DNA of 64,000 nucleotides, taken from NCBI RefSeq assembly GCF_900104725.1, contig NZ_LT629758.1, positions 186,001 through 250,000 of the forward strand, given 5' to 3'. The stretch comes from Actinoplanes derwentensis. Its GTDB lineage: Bacteria; Actinomycetota; Actinomycetes; Mycobacteriales; Micromonosporaceae. A program made the position numbers and the translations under genes. How positions within the stretch are numbered: position 1 is the stretch's first letter; each line of letters starts with the position of its first letter. Below the pieces are notes generated by a model. It did no database searches. It saw only the letters and a list, made by a program, of their open reading frames with translations, and was not told the origin of the DNA. Positions 17,290 to 25,646 of this stretch are shown in pieces.

Positions 17290-18204
17290 TCATTTCTTGT
17301 CCTCGGCCTGCTCCGGGCGGGGGCGGACCGGCTCCGGGGTGCTCGGATCCAGGGTGCCGGCGTCCCGGCCGAGCCGGGCCAGCAGCACCCCGGTCAGCAC
17401 ACTCGCGGTGACCGCGGTGTCGGCCGGGTGGCCGGCCGGCTGATCGCCGCGTTTCTGCTGCTGTTGCTGGACCGGCACCCGGCAGATCCGGTCCAGCAGG
17501 GTCTCCAGCACGTGCGGTTCGGTGCCCGGCAGCAGCGCTTTCACCCGGCCCTCGGCGGCGGTGCGCAGCCGGGGCACGTCCTCCGGCCGCGGGTCGTGGC
17601 CGAGCAGGTCACCGGCGAGCCGGTGCAGCACGGCCGGGGTGACCGCGGACAGACCCAGGCCGGTGGACGCGTTCACCCCGTGCAGCTCGCGGCCCAGCCG
17701 GGCCCGGTCACCGGCCCGCACCCCGGCGGCGACCCGGCGCAGCAGCTCGGAGGTGTCGCCCGGCTCCCCGGTCTTGCCGGCCTGCTCGCTGGACGGGGCC
17801 TCACCGGTCAGCTTGGCGACCCGCTGCTGCCACCACGGGCCGAGGGCCTCCGGTTTCTGCGGGGCGTCCGTCGGCTGCTCCGGGCGCGGCTGGTCGGTCT
17901 CGCGCCGCAGGGCGGTGCGCCACTCCTGGCCGGGCGCGGCACCCGGGGTGGCGCCGATGCCCAGCACCGCCAGGTAGCGCTCGATCGCGTCCTCACAGGC
18001 GCGCAGCGCGGCCGCGGCGTTCTCGGTGTGCTCGGTGGCGTGGCCGATGCGGACGACTCCGATGTCCTGGCTGGACTCCTCCTGGACCCAGCGGAGCAAC
18101 TCGGCGGCGCTCCGGAGCTTGTTCATCGCGGCGGCCACCTCACCGGTGGGTAGACCGTCGGCGGCGGCGCGGAGCTGGGCGCCGAGATCCTGCAGCAGCG
18201 ACAT
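17290..18204 (-). CDS. Uncharacterised helical protein of the FtsK/EccC-like operon
   Basis: The 304-residue protein begins MSLLQDLGAQLRAAADG with several amphipathic helices (to ~residue 95). A central acidic/Pro-rich linker with a Trp pair (PWWQQRVAKL) follows, then a helical domain (~150-250) containing RRVAAGVRAGDRARLGREL and VLETLLDRICRV, a run of five glutamines, and a short tail rich in Pro, Glu and Arg. No catalytic motif, signal peptide or membrane segment is seen. I place the start at ATG 18204, where the family-like helix begins, 4 nt after the small helical gene; the longer frame upstream overlaps that gene. It may be a scaffold or adaptor between the small helical protein and the ATPase. 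That is inference from operon position only. Confidence 0.7.
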   Translation of the reverse strand: MSLLQDLGAQLRAAADGLPTGEVAAAMNKLRSAAELLRWVQEESSQDIGVVRIGHATEHTENAAAALRACEDAIERYLAVLGIGATPGAAPGQEWRTALRRETDQPRPEQPTDAPQKPEALGPWWQQRVAKLTGEAPSSEQAGKTGEPGDTSELLRRVAAGVRAGDRARLGRELHGVNASTGLGLSAVTPAVLHRLAGDLLGHDPRPEDVPRLRTAAEGRVKALLPGTEPHVLETLLDRICRVPVQQQQQKRGDQPAGHPADTAVTASVLTGVLLARLGRDAGTLDPSTPEPVRPRPEQAEDKK

Positions 18205-18208
18205 CGTG

Positions 18209-18469
18209 TCAGAGGTTCGCCGTGTAGTTGTGAGCCTGCTCGACCGCCGCCAGGGTCGCGGTGAACGAATCCTCCAGCTGCTGCTCGGCCTGCGACAGCG
18301 AGGCGTGTGCGGCTCCGACGGCGTCGCTGGCGCTGCCGTCGAGGGCGGCGGCGAGGCTCTGCTGGGCCTCGCCGATCTTCTCGCGCGCCGCCTGGATCGC
18401 CTGCTGCCCCTCCGTGACCTGCTGAAGCGCGGCCTCCACGGCAGCTCTGAGTTCGGCGACACTGGCCAC
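18209..18469 (-). CDS. Small helical-hairpin protein (WXG100-like size), first gene of the operon
   Basis: The 86-residue protein is almost all alpha-helical with a break at DGSASDA near its middle, so a two-helix hairpin like ESAT-6/WXG100 proteins is likely. There is no W-x-G motif; the turn carries DGSAS instead. The C-terminus reads HNYTANL. GTG start at 18469 has AGGAGG nine bases upstream, the best ribosome-binding site of the operon, consistent with higher expression than the genes behind it. Gene order (small helical protein, helical protein, FtsK-type ATPase, membrane protein) suggests it is the substrate or a subunit of the machine. No secretion signal can be proven. Confidence 0.75.
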   Translation of the reverse strand: MASVAELRAAVEAALQQVTEGQQAIQAAREKIGEAQQSLAAALDGSASDAVGAAHASLSQAEQQLEDSFTATLAAVEQAHNYTANL

Positions 18470-18712
18470 CCGGGCAGCCTCCTGTGCGGGTTTACGACTT
18501 GCGGTCCCAGACTACCGCCCGGTTGTCGCCGGGGCGTCCTCCGGTGCCCTGTTTCGACGCACCGTGCCGACTGTGACACGACGCCCGTTTTCTCGGGGGA
18601 CCCGACGATCCCCCTGGTGGAATCGTATCCGAAAATGATCCACTATGGACTCGCTAGTCCCCTCGGGGTCACCTGGTGCGGTAATGAACAGCGGCGCGGC
18701 GGAGTGACGGGC

Positions 18713-19153
18713 TCAGCGCGGAACCGCGGACGGGCCGCGCACCTCGGCGCCCAGGGCGGTCACCCGGTCCCGCAGGCCACGGTCGGCGGTGATCACGACC
18801 GTGCGCCGGGTGGGGGCCGTCACCCGTACCAAATCGACGATCTTGTCATCGCCGGAGCCGGTGGCGCGCTCGATCCGCACCCCACCGGGGCCCGGCGGGA
18901 CGTCCCGGGCCCGGCCCTCGACCACCAGGACCACCTCGACCGGCGCCGCCAGGCCGGGCAGGCCCGCGGCGGGGACCACCGCCAGGTTGTCGCGGAGCCG
19001 TGCCGCCGCACCCGCCCGGTCGCGCCACCAGCCGTCCGGGACCGAACCGACGACGTTCGCCCCGTCGACGATCACGACCGGTGGGCCCGGGGTGGCCGGT
19101 TCCGGCTCCTGGAAGTCCGGCGTGAGGGAGGGTGGTTCCTGGGACACCGCCAT
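18713..19153 (-). CDS. NYN/PIN-like domain protein (putative RNase)
   Basis: The 146-residue protein has the NYN/PIN fold pattern: strand VVIVDGANVVG with the first acidic residue, WWRDRAGAAARLRDNL, VEVVLVVEGRARDV, a conserved GSGDDKIVDLV with an Asp pair, and TVVITADRGLRDRV with the last Asp. These acidic residues bind metal in the related RNases (YacP, NYN). The ATG at 19153 is chosen because TACACT lies 7 nt upstream, typical of a leaderless start, and the protein begins just before the domain; an earlier GTG at 19213 would add 20 residues. It is divergent from clpC, and its -10 box overlaps the HAIR-like operator, so both genes may respond to protein stress. Confidence 0.75.
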   Translation of the reverse strand: MAVSQEPPSLTPDFQEPEPATPGPPVVIVDGANVVGSVPDGWWRDRAGAAARLRDNLAVVPAAGLPGLAAPVEVVLVVEGRARDVPPGPGGVRIERATGSGDDKIVDLVRVTAPTRRTVVITADRGLRDRVTALGAEVRGPSAVPR

Positions 19154-19154
19154 G

Positions 19155-19179
19155 AAGTTGAGTGTAGTCGTGTCAACTT
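19155..19179. promoter_or_regulatory. HAIR-like inverted repeat (probable HspR operator) between NYN gene and clpC
   Basis: Seven-base arms AAGTTGA (19155-19161) and TCAACTT (19173-19179) are separated by 11 nt. The HAIR consensus CTTGAGT-N7-ACTCAAG also gives TTGA-N11-TCAA, and here TTGAGT is kept on the left. The site overlaps the -10 box of the NYN gene and lies 95 nt before the clpC start. HspR binding is inferred. Confidence 0.6.
19161..19166 (-). promoter_or_regulatory. -10 box TACACT of the NYN gene (leaderless)
   Basis: On the minus strand TACACT lies 7 nt before ATG 19153, spacing that puts the transcript start at or next to the ATG. Confidence 0.5.
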
Positions 19180-19273
19180 TTTTCGCGATCCGGGAATCGC
19201 CGGCGAGGTTCACACGCTGTTGACAACCAGGCGGCGCGAGTTTGCCGCCCAGGTTTCAGGAGAAGAGGAATCA

Positions 19274-21790
19274 ATGAGCATCGGACCGTTCGGGCCGGCT
19301 GGGCCCGGTCAGTGGGACGACCTGTTCGCCCGCTTCTTCGGTGCGGCCGAGCCGCGCCGGTCGGCGCAGCGTTTCGACATCGCCCGTTACATGAGTAACG
19401 ACGCCCGTCAGGTGCTCGGCGACGCCGCGCGCCGGGCCGCCGAAGTGGCCGGCGGGGGCCGCTCGCTCGCCGACCTCGACACCGACCACCTGCTCTGGGC
19501 GGTCCTGCAGCAGGAGCCGATGAAACAGACGGTCCGGCGTGCCGGTGCCGACCCGGACCGCCTGCTCGCCGAGATGGGCCGGCCCGAAGCCGCCGCCGGT
19601 GAACTGCCGGAGAGCATCGCGCTGACCCCGGCCGCCAAACGCGCGCTGCTGGACAGTCTGCAGATCTCCCGCGCGGTCGGCGCCTCCTACATCGGCCCCG
19701 AGCACATCCTGATGGCGCTCGGACTGAACACCGACTCCGCGGCCGGCCGTCTGCTGGCCGGCCGGATCGTCGACCCGCGGACCATGCCGCACCACAGTGA
19801 GCTGCCCAAACCCAACAGTGGCGGGCCGCACGCGCAGCTGGCGCCGACGCCCACGCTGGAGCAGTTCGGCGTGGACCTGACCGAGTCCGCCCGGCGCGGT
19901 GAGATCGACCCGGTGATCGGCCGGGCCGACGAGATCGAGCAGGCCGTCGAGATCCTGTCCCGGCGTACCAAGAACAATCCGGTCCTGATCGGTGAGGCCG
20001 GGGTCGGCAAGACCGCCGTGGTGGAGGGGCTGGCCCAGCGGATCGTCGACGGCGAGGTGCCGCTCACCCTGCAGGACAAGCGGGTCATTCAGCTCGACCT
20101 GGCCGGGCTGGTCGCGGGCACCAAGTACCGCGGCGACTTCGAGGAGCGCCTGAAGAAGGTGATCGAGGAGATCAAGGCGTCCGGCGACCAGCTGATCGTC
20201 TTCCTCGATGAGATCCACACCCTGGTCGGCGCGGGTGGCGGCGGTGAGGGCGGCGGCATGGACGCCGGCAACATGCTCAAACCGGCCCTGGCCCGCGGGC
20301 AGCTGCGGGTGATCGGCGCGACCACCCTGGACGAGTACCGCAAGCACATCGAGAAGGACGCGGCCCTGGCCCGGCGTTTCCAGCCGGTGGTGATCGGCGA
20401 GCCGAGCGTCGAGGACACCGTCGCGATCCTGCGGGGGTTGCGAGACAACTACGAGGCCCACCATCAGGTACGGATCACCGACGCCGCCCTGGACGCGGCG
20501 GCCGTGCTCTCCGACCGGTACATCACCGACCGTTTCCTGCCGGACAAGGCGATCGACCTGATCGACCAGGCCGGCGCCCGGGTCCGGCTGCGTACCAAGA
20601 CCCCGGACGCCAACCGTCGCGAGATGAACCACCGTCTCGAACAACTGTCCCGCGACCGGGACCAGGCCGTTGCCGCCGAGCACTACGAGCAGGCGTCCGA
20701 ACTGCGCGACCAGATCAACTCGCTGCGGCAACAACTCGCGGGGGGTCCCGCCGGAGCCGGGGTGCCGCAGGTGACCGAGGAGGAGATCGCCGAGGTCGTC
20801 TCCCGTGCCACCGGGATCCCGGTGGCCCAGCTCACCGAGGCCGAGCGGGACCGCCTGCTGCGTCTGGAGGAGCACCTGCACACGCACGTCATCGGACAGG
20901 ACGACGCGGTCGAGGCCGTCGCCGAGGCGGTGCGCCGCTCCCGGGCCGGGCTCGGTGACCCGGACCGGCCGGTCGGCAGCTTCCTGTTCCTCGGCCCGAC
21001 CGGAGTCGGCAAGACCGAACTGGCCCGTTCCCTGGCCGGGGCGCTGTTCGGCGACGCGGACCGGATGATCCGGCTCGACATGAGCGAGTTCCAGGAACGG
21101 CACACCGTGTCGCGGCTGGTCGGGGCGCCGCCCGGGTACGTCGGGTACGACGAGGCCGGGCAGCTCACCGAGGCGGTGCGGCGCCGGCCGTACAGCGTGG
21201 TGCTGCTCGACGAGATCGAGAAGGCCCACCCGGACGTCTTCAACATGCTGTTGCAGGTGCTCGACGACGGGCGGCTCACCGACAGCCAGGGGCGCACGGT
21301 CAGCTTCAAGAACACCGTGCTCATCATGACCAGCAACCTGGGGTCGGACCTGATCAGCGGCACCACCCGCAGCGTCGGCTTCGGCGGTTCCTCGTCACCG
21401 GACGACGACCTGCGGGCCCGGCTCGACAAGCGGCTCAAGGAGCAACTGCGGCCGGAGTTCATCAACCGGATCGACGAGATCATCATCTTCCGGCAACTGG
21501 AGAGCGACCAGCTCCACAAGATCACCGAGATGATGCTCGCCGACACCCGGCGCCGCCTGGACGCTCAGGACGTCAAGCTGGAGGTCACCCCGGAGGCGGT
21601 GGACTGGCTGTCCGAGCGGGGCTTCCAGCCAGAGTTCGGGGCCCGGCCGCTGCGCCGGACCATCCAGCGGGAGCTGGACAACCGGCTGTCGAAGATGCTG
21701 ATCGCGGCGGATCTGGCACCGGGCCGGACGGTCCGGGTCGACGCCCGGGACGGCTCACTGGTCTTCGACGTCGCGATGTCGGCGGTCTGA
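19274..21790 (+). CDS. clpC: ClpC-type ATP-dependent unfoldase (Clp protease ATP-binding subunit)
   Basis: The 838-residue AAA+ protein unfolds substrates and feeds them to ClpP. After an N-terminal extension and a Clp_N repeat domain (~50-170) come two ATPase modules with Walker A motifs GEAGVGKTA (near 240) and GPTGVGKTE (near 580). The first is followed by [14 protein letters not shown], the second by [20 protein letters not shown]. The middle region is short and has a UVR-like helix pair ([12 protein letters not shown]), and the second module has the VGF loop (TRSVGFGG) used to dock on ClpP. Both features identify ClpC rather than ClpB. The ATG at 19274 has GAAGAGGA upstream. The HAIR-like operator suggests heat/HspR control, which is better known for clpB and dnaK. 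A housekeeping clpC elsewhere is likely, so this may be a paralogue. Confidence 0.88.
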   Translation: MSIGPFGPAGPGQWDDLFARFFGAAEPRRSAQRFDIARYMSNDARQVLGDAARRAAEVAGGGRSLADLDTDHLLWAVLQQEPMKQTVRRAGADPDRLLAEMGRPEAAAGELPESIALTPAAKRALLDSLQISRAVGASYIGPEHILMALGLNTDSAAGRLLAGRIVDPRTMPHHSELPKPNSGGPHAQLAPTPTLEQFGVDLTESARRGEIDPVIGRADEIEQAVEILSRRTKNNPVLIGEAGVGKTAVVEGLAQRIVDGEVPLTLQDKRVIQLDLAGLVAGTKYRGDFEERLKKVIEEIKASGDQLIVFLDEIHTLVGAGGGGEGGGMDAGNMLKPALARGQLRVIGATTLDEYRKHIEKDAALARRFQPVVIGEPSVEDTVAILRGLRDNYEAHHQVRITDAALDAAAVLSDRYITDRFLPDKAIDLIDQAGARVRLRTKTPDANRREMNHRLEQLSRDRDQAVAAEHYEQASELRDQINSLRQQLAGGPAGAGVPQVTEEEIAEVVSRATGIPVAQLTEAERDRLLRLEEHLHTHVIGQDDAVEAVAEAVRRSRAGLGDPDRPVGSFLFLGPTGVGKTELARSLAGALFGDADRMIRLDMSEFQERHTVSRLVGAPPGYVGYDEAGQLTEAVRRRPYSVVLLDEIEKAHPDVFNMLLQVLDDGRLTDSQGRTVSFKNTVLIMTSNLGSDLISGTTRSVGFGGSSSPDDDLRARLDKRLKEQLRPEFINRIDEIIIFRQLESDQLHKITEMMLADTRRRLDAQDVKLEVTPEAVDWLSERGFQPEFGARPLRRTIQRELDNRLSKMLIAADLAPGRTVRVDARDGSLVFDVAMSAV

Positions 21791-21812
21791 GTCTTGTCGG
21801 CGGTCTGAGTTT
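21777..21812 (+). repeat. 18-bp tandem duplication across the clpC stop codon
   Basis: Copies 21777-21794 and 21795-21812 match at 17 of 18 bases. The period is six codons, so the second TGA (21806-21808) is in frame with the first and acts as a back-up stop. Confidence 0.8.
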
Positions 21813-21842
21813 GCAGGAGGGCGCCGGGCGGCGCCCTCCTGC
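21813..21842. terminator. Bidirectional hairpin between convergent clpC and LysR genes
   Basis: A perfect 13-bp stem (21813-21825 with 21830-21842) and GGGC loop fill the gap between the two convergent genes. Confidence 0.85.
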
Positions 21843-21844
21843 TG

Positions 21845-22810
21845 TCAAGCGGCGGCGAGATGCTGCGGCTGGGAGCGGATCCACTCGGTGTACGGTCCGT
21901 TGCGCGCCAGAATGTCGATGTACGCCTCCTGCGCGTGATCCATCAACTTGGACGCGCTGCGGGCCGCCGGGGAGTCCGGATGCCAGCCCAGCACCAGCCG
22001 CCAGCGCAGCGGGGCGCCGCGCAGCGGACGGCTGACCAGCCCGGCCGGCGGCCGGAAGGTCGGCTGGCAGAGCCCGATGGCCAGGCCCAGCTCCACCATG
22101 TCGACGCAGTTGCGCACGTCCGACTCCAGCACCCGGCGCGGGGCGAACCCGGCACGGGCGCATGCTGCGGCGAAGCAGTCGGCGAAACAGCCGTCACCGG
22201 CGCCCGCCACCCACGCCTCGTCGGCCATCTCGGCCAGGTCCACCTCGATGTTCTTGGCCTGCGGGTGGTCCTCCTTCATCAGGACACAGACCGCGTCCAC
22301 GCCGATGGTCTGCCAGACCAGGCCGTACTCCGCGGAGGGCAGGGCGTCGCCGCAGACACCCACCTGCGCGTAGTCCAGCTTGCCGGCCAGGACCATGCCG
22401 GCGATCTCGGAGATGTAGTACGACGCGTGCGTGGAGATCTGAGCATCCGGCTGGGCCTCGGACAGGCGGTGCACCAGATGAGCGACGACCGGGCCGCCGA
22501 CGGCACCGATCCGGTACCGGCTCATCGTGTCCTGACCGCCACCGGCGGCCAGTCTGGCTGCTTCGTCCTGCAAGCCCTTCATCGCGGGCAGCAGCACCCT
22601 GGCGCGGGAGAGCACCAGTTCCCCCAGTGCCGTGGGGCGGGCGCCCCGGCGGTCACGGTCGAACAGCGGGCCACCCAGCGTGCGCTCGATCCGCTGAAGT
22701 TGTGCGGTGAGCGCAGGCTGGGCAAGGCCGAGTTGTGACGCGGCCTTGGTCACGCTGCCGGTCTCCGCGATGGCGCAGACCACCTTCAGATGCCGCAGCT
22801 CGAGGTTCAT
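21845..22810 (-). CDS. LysR-family transcriptional regulator
   Basis: The 321-residue protein has the N-terminal LysR winged helix (ELRHLKVVCAIAETGSVTKA, then LGLAQPALTAQLQRIERTLG and LFDRDRRGARPTALG) followed by a periplasmic-binding-protein-like effector domain from about residue 95. LysR proteins bind as tetramers and change activity with a small co-inducer. Its ATG is preceded on the minus strand by TAACGT at 6 nt, consistent with a leaderless transcript. Directly upstream is a perfect 7-bp inverted repeat (22823-22850), a likely autoregulatory site. No metabolic gene is divergently adjacent; the next gene upstream is a hemerythrin on the same strand, so the regulon cannot be deduced from context. 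The effector domain contains several Cys residues (CGD, CFADCFAAAC, CVDMVE) that could be redox-sensitive. Confidence 0.9.
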   Translation of the reverse strand: MNLELRHLKVVCAIAETGSVTKAASQLGLAQPALTAQLQRIERTLGGPLFDRDRRGARPTALGELVLSRARVLLPAMKGLQDEAARLAAGGGQDTMSRYRIGAVGGPVVAHLVHRLSEAQPDAQISTHASYYISEIAGMVLAGKLDYAQVGVCGDALPSAEYGLVWQTIGVDAVCVLMKEDHPQAKNIEVDLAEMADEAWVAGAGDGCFADCFAAACARAGFAPRRVLESDVRNCVDMVELGLAIGLCQPTFRPPAGLVSRPLRGAPLRWRLVLGWHPDSPAARSASKLMDHAQEAYIDILARNGPYTEWIRSQPQHLAAA

Positions 22811-22816
22811 AGCGTG

Positions 22817-22822
22817 ACGTTA
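22817..22822 (-). promoter_or_regulatory. -10 box TAACGT of the LysR gene (leaderless)
   Basis: TAACGT on the minus strand lies 6 nt before the ATG at 22810. Confidence 0.5.
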
Positions 22823-22850
22823 GGACTAGAAAGGGATCGAACGCTAGTCC
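22823..22850. promoter_or_regulatory. Inverted repeat upstream of the LysR gene (autoregulatory site)
   Basis: GGACTAG (22823-22829) and CTAGTCC (22844-22850) are perfect mirror arms with a 14-nt spacer. The left arm touches the -10 box, so bound protein would cover the promoter. Confidence 0.6.
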
Positions 22851-22935
22851 ACGAGACATGGAATGATCGGCATCCTGTGACAAACGTATGAACGAACAGG
22901 ACGTACGTTACTTGCCGCTAGTAACCGGCATTTAG

Positions 22936-23550
22936 TTACAGATCTCGCATGTATGTCTTGCGGGCGGTGACCGCGTCCCGAACCTTGTCGAGTACCCCGA
23001 CCAGCGGATCGACCACCTTGTTCCAGGGCGGTGTGGCCGGTGTCGACGGGTGCGGGCGGGTCGGCGCGGCCTCCTCGGCCATCTCGAAACGATTCCCGAG
23101 CCGGATCAGATCGTCAGCCGACGCCATCCGCTCCAGCAGAGGCAACAGCTCCTCGGCGTCCGCCGCGACGTGCCGGCGGATCGACTCGGTGATCTTCGTC
23201 GCGTCCGAGCCGCGTTCCAGGCCGCCGAGTGACTTCAGCAACTCCTGGTCCTCGGCCAGCTCGCGGTCGGCGATCCGGTCGCCGTCCGGCACCACGATCC
23301 GGACCGCGGGATAGAGGTACTGCTCCTCGGCGCACAGGTGCCGGGAGAGAGTGGCCACCAGAACCGAGGCGACCTGACGGTCATCCGGGGCGGTGGACAG
23401 CCGGTCAGCCAGGGCGATGATCTCCCGGTGCTGTTCGGCGACGACGTCGACGATGCTGCGCCCCGAGATCTCGCCGCCGACCGGCGGCAGCGGGGGAAGG
23501 TTCACGTCAGAAGACACGGCCGTCCCGGTACCCTGCACCGGCCCGCCCAC
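22936..23550 (-). CDS. Hemerythrin HHE-domain protein
   Basis: The 204-residue protein carries an HHE cation-binding domain at about residues 35-140: VAEQHREIIALADRL, then SRHLCAEEQYLYPAV with the H-x-x-x-E pattern, and SIRRHVAADAEELLPLLERM. These His/Glu residues bind a di-iron centre in hemerythrins, which sense or carry O2 or reactive species. A Pro-rich linker and a short helical C-terminus (VVDPLVGVLDKVRDAV) follow. The GTG start at 23550 has AAGGGGG three bases upstream, somewhat close; an internal GTG about ten codons later is an alternative. It is divergent from the M20 peptidase gene and probably has its own promoter in the 35-bp gap. The role in oxygen or nitrosative stress is inferred. 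Confidence 0.85.
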   Translation of the reverse strand: MGGPVQGTGTAVSSDVNLPPLPPVGGEISGRSIVDVVAEQHREIIALADRLSTAPDDRQVASVLVATLSRHLCAEEQYLYPAVRIVVPDGDRIADRELAEDQELLKSLGGLERGSDATKITESIRRHVAADAEELLPLLERMASADDLIRLGNRFEMAEEAAPTRPHPSTPATPPWNKVVDPLVGVLDKVRDAVTARKTYMRDL

Positions 23551-23585
23551 AAACCCCCTTTACAAGATGCTGATAAGAATGGCCA

Positions 23586-24893
23586 ATGACGACCACCGCC
23601 GAGAACGAGGTCGTGGACCTGTGCCGCGACCTGCTCCGCATCGACACCACCAACACCGGCGACCCGCTGACGACCGTGGGGGAGCGGGCCGCCGCCGAGT
23701 ACGTCGCGGAGAAACTGGGCGAGGTCGGCGTCACGTCCCGGCTGCTCGAATCGGCTCCCGGGCGCGCCAACCTGATCGCCCGCATCCCCGGCGCCGACTC
23801 CAGCCGGGGCGCGCTCCTGGTCCACGGGCACCTCGACGTGGTGCCGGCCGACGCCAGCGAGTGGTCGGTGCACCCGTTCGCCGGTGAGGAGAAGGACGGC
23901 TACCTGTGGGGCCGCGGCGCCGTCGACATGAAGGACTTCGACGCGATGGTGCTCGCCACCGTCCGGGAGTGGCAGCGGACCGGCTACACCCCGCCGCGTG
24001 ACATCGTGCTGGCGTACACCGCCGACGAGGAAGCCGGCATGGAGTTCGGCTCCCAATGGCTGGTGCAGAACCACGCCGACCTGTTCGAGGGGTGCACCGA
24101 GGCCATCGGTGAGGTCGGCGGTTACTCGTACACGGTCAATGACGATCTTCGTCTTTATCTCGTCCAGACCGCCGAGAAGGGGCTCGACTGGCTGCGGCTG
24201 CACGCCACCGGCCGGCCCGGCCACGGCTCGTTCATCCACGACGACAACGCCGTCACCGCCCTCGCCGAAGCCGTCGCGCGGATCGGTCGGCACCGCTTCC
24301 CGACCGTCGTCACCCCGACCGTGCGGGCCTTCCTGGAACAGGTCAGCGACGCGCTGGAGATCGACCTCGACCCGGAACAGCCGGAACTCGCGGTTTCCAA
24401 GCTGGGCCCGATCGCCAACCTGATCGGCGCCACCCTGCGCAACACCGCCAACCCGACCCGGCTCGCCGCCGGTTACAAGGACAACGTCATCCCGGGCAAG
24501 GCGTCGGCCACCATCGACTGCCGGACCCTGCCCGGACACGCCGACGCGTTCCTGCGCGAGCTGCGGGACGTGATCGGGCCGGACATCGACATCGAGCACG
24601 TGCACCAGCAGCCCGCCGTGGAGACCGCCTTCGACGGTGACCTGGTCGCCGCGATGGGCGACGCGCTGCGGGCCGAGGACCCCGGAGCGCGTACGGTGCC
24701 GTACCTGATGTCCGGTGGCACCGACGCCAAGGCCTTCTCCACCCTCGGCATCCGCTGCTTCGGCTTCGCGCCGCTGCGGCTCCCGCCCGACCTCAACTTC
24801 AGTGCGCTCTTCCACGGCATCGACGAGCGAGTTCCGGTGGAGGGACTAAAGTTCGGCGTGCGTGTGCTCGACCGTTTGCTCCGAAACAGCTGA
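23586..24893 (+). CDS. M20-family metallopeptidase/amidohydrolase
   Basis: The 435-residue cytoplasmic enzyme has the M20 (ArgE/DapE/dipeptidase) signature: VHGHLDVVPAD (first His and the catalytic Asp), GRGAVDMKDF (bridging Asp), and YTADEEAGMEFG (catalytic Glu pair), with a dimerisation insert (~190-320) that includes ATGRPGHGSFIHDDNAV. A late SGGTDAKAF supplies the last metal ligand region. Such enzymes use two zinc ions to hydrolyse peptide or N-acyl bonds. The start is ATG 23586; no convincing Shine-Dalgarno precedes it, though TAAGAA lies 6 nt upstream. The next gene begins 23 nt after the stop and is probably co-transcribed. The substrate is not evident from context. Confidence 0.9.
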   Translation: MTTTAENEVVDLCRDLLRIDTTNTGDPLTTVGERAAAEYVAEKLGEVGVTSRLLESAPGRANLIARIPGADSSRGALLVHGHLDVVPADASEWSVHPFAGEEKDGYLWGRGAVDMKDFDAMVLATVREWQRTGYTPPRDIVLAYTADEEAGMEFGSQWLVQNHADLFEGCTEAIGEVGGYSYTVNDDLRLYLVQTAEKGLDWLRLHATGRPGHGSFIHDDNAVTALAEAVARIGRHRFPTVVTPTVRAFLEQVSDALEIDLDPEQPELAVSKLGPIANLIGATLRNTANPTRLAAGYKDNVIPGKASATIDCRTLPGHADAFLRELRDVIGPDIDIEHVHQQPAVETAFDGDLVAAMGDALRAEDPGARTVPYLMSGGTDAKAFSTLGIRCFGFAPLRLPPDLNFSALFHGIDERVPVEGLKFGVRVLDRLLRNS

Positions 24894-24916
24894 ATTCTCG
24901 GAAGGACCCCCATCCC

Positions 24917-25603
24917 ATGACCGACCAGAACGCCGAACTCGATGTCGCCCTGGACCGGGTGATCGAGGCGACGCGGGCGCACCTCGCGGCCGTCAAGGCG
25001 GCTGCCGGCCGCATCGACGACGACGACGTCTGGCAGGCGTACGTCGACCTGAACAACGCCTCGTACGCGTACGACGAGAAGCTGCTCGACGCTTACGGCG
25101 AGGTCACGCCGTGGGACGTCGAGGCGATCGACCCCGACGAGGCGGACCGTCGTTTCGGCCAGGTCTCCGAGGACGGCGCCGCCGCCGGTGCCGACCCGTA
25201 CAAGCAGGTCGTCTCGGTCCGTCAGCGCCGCGACTACCGGGTCCCCAGCGTCTCCGCCCTGCTGCGGGTCGCCGAGACCGCACGCCGCAGCTCGGTCCCC
25301 GACGACGAGGACGCCGGCCCGGTCGAGTCGGTCGGTGAGGCCGTGCTCGAACTGCTGCAGGCCGGCGACGGCTCGCTGGCCTCCCTGGACGTGCCCGAGC
25401 TGGAGCCGCTCGACGGTCTGCTCACGGTGACCGAGGTCGCCGAGCCGCTGGACCTGGAGGCCTTCGACGACGCGGACGGCTCCGGCCCGTTCGCCCCCGT
25501 CGAGACCGACCTGCTGGTCGGCCGTCTCGACGAGCACCCCTTCATGCCCGACGACGACGACGATCACGACCACGATCACGACCACGCCGGGCACCAGCAC
25601 TGA
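24917..25603 (+). CDS. Hypothetical acidic protein with His/Asp metal-binding-like tail
   Basis: I recognise only the general type, a conserved actinobacterial hypothetical protein. The 228 residues start with a helical segment (~5-50, containing VIEATRAHLAAVKAAAGRI). A segment WQAYVDLNNASYAYDEKLLD follows, then VSVRQRRDYRVPSVSALL and a long acidic region. The last ~16 residues are DDDDHDHDHDHAGHQH-like, alternating Asp and His, which would bind Zn, Ni or Co. The ATG has GGAAGG nearby. It lies 23 nt after the M20 metalloenzyme and is followed by a hairpin, so the pair forms a two-gene unit. A role in metal supply to the peptidase is conceivable but unproven. Confidence 0.7.
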   Translation: MTDQNAELDVALDRVIEATRAHLAAVKAAAGRIDDDDVWQAYVDLNNASYAYDEKLLDAYGEVTPWDVEAIDPDEADRRFGQVSEDGAAAGADPYKQVVSVRQRRDYRVPSVSALLRVAETARRSSVPDDEDAGPVESVGEAVLELLQAGDGSLASLDVPELEPLDGLLTVTEVAEPLDLEAFDDADGSGPFAPVETDLLVGRLDEHPFMPDDDDDHDHDHDHAGHQH

Positions 25604-25609
25604 GCACCG

Positions 25610-25636
25610 GGCCCGTCCGCTTCGCGCGGGCGGGCC
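25610..25636 (+). terminator. Hairpin after the His/Asp-tail gene
   Basis: An 11-bp stem (25610-25620 with 25626-25636, one wobble) with a TTCGC loop begins 6 nt after the stop. Confidence 0.7.
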
Positions 25637-25646
25637 TCCTCAGCGC

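Noticed and set aside
18026..19273. Upstream extension of the clpC frame
   Set aside because: The reading frame happens to be open across the divergent gene and promoter; Clp_N homology starts only after ATG 19274.
19271..21229. 652-codon minus-strand frame over clpC
   Set aside because: Antisense shadow of a clear AAA+ gene.
19274..21790. Calling the unfoldase ClpB because of the HAIR-like operator
   Set aside because: The middle domain is short with a UVR-like pair and a VGF loop is present, which fits ClpC; ClpB has a long coiled-coil middle domain and no such loop.
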